DNA of 45,437 nt from Solirubrobacterales bacterium (lineage in GTDB: Bacteria; Actinomycetota; Thermoleophilia; Solirubrobacterales; Solirubrobacteraceae): positions 1 to 45,437 of the forward strand of contig JAFASF010000063.1 in NCBI GenBank assembly GCA_019244745.1, given 5' to 3'. A program made the translations under genes and the position numbers. How positions within the stretch are numbered: the stretch's first letter is position 1; each line of letters begins with the position of its first letter. Shown here piece after piece: positions 41,916 to 45,437 of this stretch. A model generated the notes under the pieces. The model was not told the origin of the DNA, ran no database searches, and saw only the letters and a list, made by a program, of their open reading frames with translations.

Positions 41916-41990
41916 CGGCTTCGCTCGGCCAGTCGCGACACGCGCGGCGGCCATCGGCGCATGAGGGCTTCGATCGGCCGGTCGCGGCAC
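41896..41990. repeat. Tandem repeat, 2 units with period 49, spanning the metK 3' end
   Basis: Units 41896-41941 and 41945-41990 share blocks such as CCATCGG (41902 and 41951) and CTTCGNTCGGCCNGTCGCG. The first unit contains the last metK codons and the stop, the second is non-coding. They look like a local duplication that has since diverged. Confidence 0.75.
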
Positions 41991-42001
41991 CCTCGCCACC
42001 G

Positions 42002-42046
42002 GGTGTTCGAGATAAGGCCCCCAGGCGGGGCCTTATCTCGGACACC
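42002..42046. terminator. Very strong hairpin between metK and priA
   Basis: A perfect 14-bp stem pairs 42008-42021 with 42027-42040 around a 5-base loop (CAGGC), extended outside by GGTGT/ACACC after one mismatch. No T-run follows. Its arm ends (CGAGAT and ATCTCGGAC) resemble those of the hairpin after hisC. Most likely the metK terminator. Confidence 0.75.
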
Positions 42047-42086
42047 GGTCGGGGCTAGGCCAGGTGCGGGCATCCGAGGGGGGCTC

Positions 42087-42092
42087 TACGGT
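42087..42092 (+). promoter_or_regulatory. TACGGT hexamer, likely -10 box of priA
   Basis: TACGGT ends 7 bases before the ATG at 42100. This decides the priA start against the GTG at 42064. Confidence 0.5.
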
Positions 42093-42099
42093 CTTCAAG

Positions 42100-44346
42100 A
42101 TGATTGCCCGCGTCCAACCCCTCACCACGACGCGCGCGATCCGGGGGCCGTTCGACTACCGACTGCGCCCCGAGCAGGCCGACGTCGAGATCGGCGCGCT
42201 ACTCCGAGTCCCGTTTGCCAGGCGGCGCGCGCTCGGAGTGGTCGTCGACCTTGCCGGCGAGTCCGAGCTCCCGCCCGAGCGGCTCCTCGAGCCGGACACG
42301 GTGCTGCCAGCCGGCGTTCCGCCGGACCTCGTCGCGCTGGCGGCTTGGATGGCGCGGGAGTACTGCTCGACCATGGCGCGCTGCCTCTCGCTGATGCTGG
42401 CGCCGGGGGCGACCGGCGGGGTCCTCCCCGCCGAGGCGCTGGTCGCCGAAGTCACCGACGCCGGGCGCCGGCTGCTCGCGGGCGCCGGCGATGGAGCCCT
42501 CTCGTCGGGCGCCGGCAACGGAGCCCGCGCGTCCGGCGCCGGCGCCGGCTCGCCCGCGACCAACGGCGCCCGCCCGCTGACCGCCCGCCAGCTTGAACTG
42601 CTCGCGCGCCTCCAACATCACGGCCCGACGGTCGCTGCCTCGCTCGGCACGCCGGCGCTCCGCCGGCTCGAACGGCGGGGACTCGTCGAGATCGTGTCCG
42701 GCAAGCGCGAGCGGCGACCGGTCCGGCACAGCGTCGGGGCGGGCCTCGGTGCCGCGCCGGCGCTGAACGCCGAGCAGCAGGAGGCTCTCGAGCGGATTCT
42801 GGAGGCGCTGGAAGGGGCCGGAGATCGACGCGGCTTCCTGTTGCACGGCGTCACCGGCTCCGGCAAGACCGAGGTGTATCTGCGCGCGGTCGAGGCGACG
42901 CTGGAGGCCGGGGCGAGCGCGATCGTGCTGGTGCCCGAGATCGCCCTCACGCCCCAGACGCGCGCCCGCTTTCAAGCCCGTTTCGGCGACGTCGTGGCGG
43001 TGCTCCACTCGGCGCTCGGGCAGGGCGAGCGCTACGACGAGTGGCTGCGGCTGCGTGATGGCGAGGCTCGGGTATGCGTGGGGCCGCGCTCCGCGGTGTT
43101 CGCCCCGCTGAAGGACATCGGGCTGATCGTCATCGACGAGGAGCACGATCGCTCCTACAAGCACGAGAGCGACCCCCGCTACGACGCGCGCACCGTGGCC
43201 GCCCGGCGGGCCCAGGACCACGGAGCCATTCTGGTCGCCGGCAGCGCCACCCCGCGGCCCGAGAGCACCGTGTCGCTAAACCGCCTTCGGCTCTCGCAAC
43301 GCGTCGATCGCCGTCCGCTGCCACCGGTGGAGCTGCTCGACATGCGCGGATCCCATCACCCGTTGCACCCCGAGACCCGGCTCGCGCTCGCCGACGTCCG
43401 CCGCGCGCGGGGGAAAGCGATCGTTCTGCTCAACCGCCGCGGATGGTCGAACTTCCTCACCTGCCGGGCGTGCGGTCAGGTATGGATGTGCCCCGACTGC
43501 GACGTCGCGCTTGTTCTCCACCGGAGTTCCGCAAGCACCCCAGCCTACGTCGCCTGCCATCACTGCGGTCATCGCGAACGCGTGCCGGAACGCTGCACGT
43601 CGTGCCGGTCGGTGGCGGTCGCCCGCCACGGCGCCGGCACCGAGCGGCTCGAGCACGAGCTGCGCCTGGCGATCGGCGACTCGGGCTTTCCGGTGTTCCG
43701 TCTGGATGCGGACGTGGCCGCCGGAAAGGACCGGGTGGCGCGGGAGCTCACCGCCTTCGAGGCGGCGCCCGCGGGAGTGCTGGTCGGAACCCAGATGGTG
43801 GCCAAAGGTCACGACTTTCCCGACGTCACGCTCGGCGTCGTCCTCGACGCCGACCAGACGCTGCGGTTCCCGGACTTCCGGGCCGAGGAGCGGACGTTCG
43901 CGCTCATCACCCAGCTCGCCGGGCGGGCGGGAAGGGGCGACCGCGGTGGTCGGGTGCTGGTGCAGACGATGGCGCCGTCGGCGCGAGCCATCGTGTTTGC
44001 CGCCCGGCATGACGCGGACGGATTCCTGGCCGACGAGCTGCGCCGGCGCACGGCGCTGCGGTATCCCCCCGCCGGCTCCCTCATCCGGATCACTTGCTCC
44101 GCGGCCGAACTCGCAGCGGCGCTGTCGGAGACCCGGAGCGTCCGCGATCAGATCCTCTGCCCGAGCGCGACCGTGCTCGGCCCGGCGCCGCTCTTCCGGC
44201 TCCGTGGCAAGGCCCGGGCACAGCTGGTGATCAAGACCACCGACCGCCAGGCCGCGATCCGCGCGGTCGGAGCGGCCGTCGACCGAGTCGGCGCCGGCGC
44301 CGCGCAGCGTGGTGTCAGCGTCAGCGTCGACGTCGACCCGCAGTGA
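42100..44346 (+). CDS. priA: Primosomal protein N' (PriA replication-restart helicase)
   Basis: Superfamily 2 helicase of 748 residues that reloads the replisome at stalled forks. The N-terminal 3'-end-binding domain reads RAIRGPFDYRLRP. The helicase core has Walker A GVTGSGKTEVYL (Lys256), LVPEIALTPQT, the DEEH box at 346-349 and AGSATPRPES. The zinc-binding insert has eight cysteines in four pairs (CRACGQVWMCPDCD; CHHCGH; CTSC). The later motifs GTERLEHEL, GTQMVAKGHDFPDVTLGVVLDAD and QLAGRAGRGDRGG are intact. A Gly/Ala/Ser-rich 27-bp minisatellite fills residues about 128-154, between the DNA-binding domain and the winged helix. Confidence 0.95.
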   Translation: MIARVQPLTTTRAIRGPFDYRLRPEQADVEIGALLRVPFARRRALGVVVDLAGESELPPERLLEPDTVLPAGVPPDLVALAAWMAREYCSTMARCLSLMLAPGATGGVLPAEALVAEVTDAGRRLLAGAGDGALSSGAGNGARASGAGAGSPATNGARPLTARQLELLARLQHHGPTVAASLGTPALRRLERRGLVEIVSGKRERRPVRHSVGAGLGAAPALNAEQQEALERILEALEGAGDRRGFLLHGVTGSGKTEVYLRAVEATLEAGASAIVLVPEIALTPQTRARFQARFGDVVAVLHSALGQGERYDEWLRLRDGEARVCVGPRSAVFAPLKDIGLIVIDEEHDRSYKHESDPRYDARTVAARRAQDHGAILVAGSATPRPESTVSLNRLRLSQRVDRRPLPPVELLDMRGSHHPLHPETRLALADVRRARGKAIVLLNRRGWSNFLTCRACGQVWMCPDCDVALVLHRSSASTPAYVACHHCGHRERVPERCTSCRSVAVARHGAGTERLEHELRLAIGDSGFPVFRLDADVAAGKDRVARELTAFEAAPAGVLVGTQMVAKGHDFPDVTLGVVLDADQTLRFPDFRAEERTFALITQLAGRAGRGDRGGRVLVQTMAPSARAIVFAARHDADGFLADELRRRTALRYPPAGSLIRITCSAAELAAALSETRSVRDQILCPSATVLGPAPLFRLRGKARAQLVIKTTDRQAAIRAVGAAVDRVGAGAAQRGVSVSVDVDPQ
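42481..42561. repeat. 27-bp minisatellite, 3 units, inside priA
   Basis: Three units (42481, 42508, 42535) each start GGCGCCGGC and encode 9-residue repeats GAGDGALSS, GAGNGARAS, GAGAGSPAT. They lie in a linker, so copy-number change would be tolerated. Confidence 0.85.
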
Positions 44347-44385
44347 CGGCCCCTGCCGCGCCGCAACGGGCAACTGGGCAGCTTC

Positions 44386-44391
44386 TAGACT
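44386..44391 (+). promoter_or_regulatory. TAGACT hexamer, likely -10 box of def
   Basis: TAGACT ends 6 bases before the GTG at 44398, with no Shine-Dalgarno sequence between them. Confidence 0.45.
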
Positions 44392-44397
44392 GAAAGC

Positions 44398-45003
44398 GTG
44401 GCCGACCGAGCGATCGAGCCGCCCCAGCTGGAGCCGGAGCAAGAGCTCGAGAACCAAGAAGAAGAAGAGCAGCTCGACCCCGAGGTCGCGGCGAGGCGCG
44501 CCGCGGCGCTCGCGCAGCTGCGCACTTTCGGCGATCCGGTGCTCAGGACTCGGGCGCGTGCCGTCGATCGGTTCGACGACGCCCTGCGCTCGGAGATCGC
44601 CCACATGGCCGAGTTGATGAACGACGCGCTCGGGGTGGGGCTCGCGGCCACGCAGCTGGGTGTGCTCAACCGGGTTCTGGTCTACCGCGTACAGCAGGAG
44701 GCTCCGGTCGTCGCGCTCATCAACCCCGAGCTCGAGTGGTCCGGCAAGGAGAGCGAGACGGCCGAAGAGGGATGCCTCAGCCTGCCCAAGGTCCTCGTCG
44801 AGGTGGATCGTCCGGTGCATGTGCGGGTTCGCGCCCGGGACGAGCAGGGCGAGCAGATCGTGGTCGAGGCCTCCGGCCTCGAGGCGCGGGTGATCCAGCA
44901 CGAGATCGACCATCTCGACGGCGTGCTGATCCTCGACCGCACCACGCGCGATCAGCGCAAGGAGGCGATGCGGGCGCTGCGCGAGGCACAGCAAGCGGCC
45001 TGA
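44398..45003 (+). CDS. def: Peptide deformylase with acidic N-terminal extension
   Basis: Removes the formyl group from nascent N-terminal methionine; a ferrous or zinc metalloenzyme. The 201 residues show the three motifs: GVGLAATQLG, EEGCLSLP with ligand Cys126, and QHEIDHLDG with ligands His168 and His172 and catalytic Glu169. The first 35 residues are rich in Glu and Gln (EPEQELENQEEEEQLDPE), an extension absent from E. coli Def and of unknown use. It is followed directly by fmt, which adds the formyl group, the classical def-fmt pairing. Confidence 0.96.
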   Translation: MADRAIEPPQLEPEQELENQEEEEQLDPEVAARRAAALAQLRTFGDPVLRTRARAVDRFDDALRSEIAHMAELMNDALGVGLAATQLGVLNRVLVYRVQQEAPVVALINPELEWSGKESETAEEGCLSLPKVLVEVDRPVHVRVRARDEQGEQIVVEASGLEARVIQHEIDHLDGVLILDRTTRDQRKEAMRALREAQQAA

Positions 45004-45437
45004 GTGCGCACCGCCTTCCTGGGGACGTCGCCGTTCGCGGTCGCGGTGCTGAGGCGACTCGCCGCCTCCCCTCACCGCCCCGTGCTCGTAGTCACCCGTC
45101 CCGACCAACCGCGAGGTCGCGGCCGGCTCATGTCACCGCCGCCGGTTGCGGTGGCGGCCCGCGAGCTCGGCATTGCCCTCGACCAGCCCGCATCGGTTAA
45201 CGACGACGCGGCCCGCCGGCGGATCGCCGAAGCCCGACCGGACATGATCTGCGTGGTCGCGTTCGGCGCATTGGTCAGGGAGCCTCTTCTCACGGAGCAC
45301 CCGATCCGGAACGTGCACCCGTCGCTGCTTCCCCGCTGGCGCGGCGCGGCTCCGATCGAGCGCGCGATCATGGCCGGCGACGAGGTGACCGGGGTGTCCA
45401 TCATCCAGATGACCGCCGGCCTGGACAGCGGGCCGGT
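45004..45437 (+). CDS. fmt: Methionyl-tRNA formyltransferase, 5' part of gene, cut by window edge
   Basis: Formylates Met-tRNA of the initiator using 10-formyl-THF. The first 144 residues are present: the N-terminal TAFLGTSPFAVAVLRRL, VVTRPDQPRGRG, and the folate and catalytic region NVHPSLLPRWRGAAPIERAI with the active-site Asn and His, then GVSIIQMTAGLDSGPV. GTG 45004 directly follows the def stop. The C-terminal tRNA-binding domain lies beyond the window. Confidence 0.95.
   Translation, partial: MRTAFLGTSPFAVAVLRRLAASPHRPVLVVTRPDQPRGRGRLMSPPPVAVAARELGIALDQPASVNDDAARRRIAEARPDMICVVAFGALVREPLLTEHPIRNVHPSLLPRWRGAAPIERAIMAGDEVTGVSIIQMTAGLDSGP

Noticed and set aside
42064-42099. GTG at 42064 as priA start
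   Set aside because: It would lie upstream of the probable -10 box at 42087, and its 12 added residues have no homology to PriA.
1-45437. CRISPR arrays, insertion sequences, prophage genes or rRNA/tRNA genes
   Set aside because: No spaced direct repeats, transposase or integrase motifs, or structural RNA sequences were seen; the repeats found are minisatellites or short palindromes.

Overview
High-GC chromosomal DNA, most likely from an actinobacterium. A placement in Thermoleophilia (Solirubrobacterales or relatives) is plausible but is inferred only from gene content. The pointers are MurE with the meso-diaminopimelate signature DNPR, a glycine decarboxylase split into GcvPA and GcvPB, an AroH-type chorismate mutase, and the scpA-scpB and cmk-der pairs known from actinobacteria. 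Many genes start only 6 to 9 bases after a TANNNT hexamer with no Shine-Dalgarno sequence, so much of the window seems to be transcribed as leaderless mRNA.

Layout. Positions 1-875 (minus) hold the N-terminal part of an L-2-hydroxyglutarate oxidase. Positions 946-12170 hold a division and cell wall cluster, murE-murF-mraY-murD-ftsW-murG-murC-ftsQ-ftsZ, tightly overlapped up to murG; murB, ftsI, ftsL and ftsA are not in it. Positions 12360-16315 hold two exported proteins, one beta-propeller-like and one glycoside hydrolase family 2 enzyme. Positions 16421-20751 hold the glycine cleavage operon gcvT-gcvH-gcvPA-gcvPB, followed by an M20 peptidase, a rhomboid protease and trpS. Positions 23611-24977 hold scpA-scpB (chromosome condensation). 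Then come a frameshifted secreted DUF11-type gene, rlmN (minus) and the pseudouridine synthase rluB. Positions 28061-33339 hold three polytopic membrane proteins of the GT-C glycosyltransferase type, in a zone with short repeats.

Positions 33352-38586 hold an aromatic amino acid cluster: chorismate mutase aroH, a HisC-type aminotransferase, a leader peptide, DAHP synthase, prephenate dehydrogenase and EPSP synthase. It runs on into cmk and der. The last part has metK, priA, def and the start of fmt.

The most interesting signal is a 21-codon leader ORF at 34885-34950 just upstream of DAHP synthase. It ends in Tyr-Phe-Trp-Arg-Phe-Ser and is followed by 125 bases with competing inverted repeats, so it looks like an attenuator sensing aromatic amino acids. 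Other points of note are the recurrent leaderless promoter pattern (often with a TAG stop codon forming half of the hexamer), structured leaders before ftsQ and metK, in-frame minisatellites in priA and a glycosyltransferase, a pair of 61-bp palindromic repeats, and an exported-protein gene broken by three frameshifts of the same sense.
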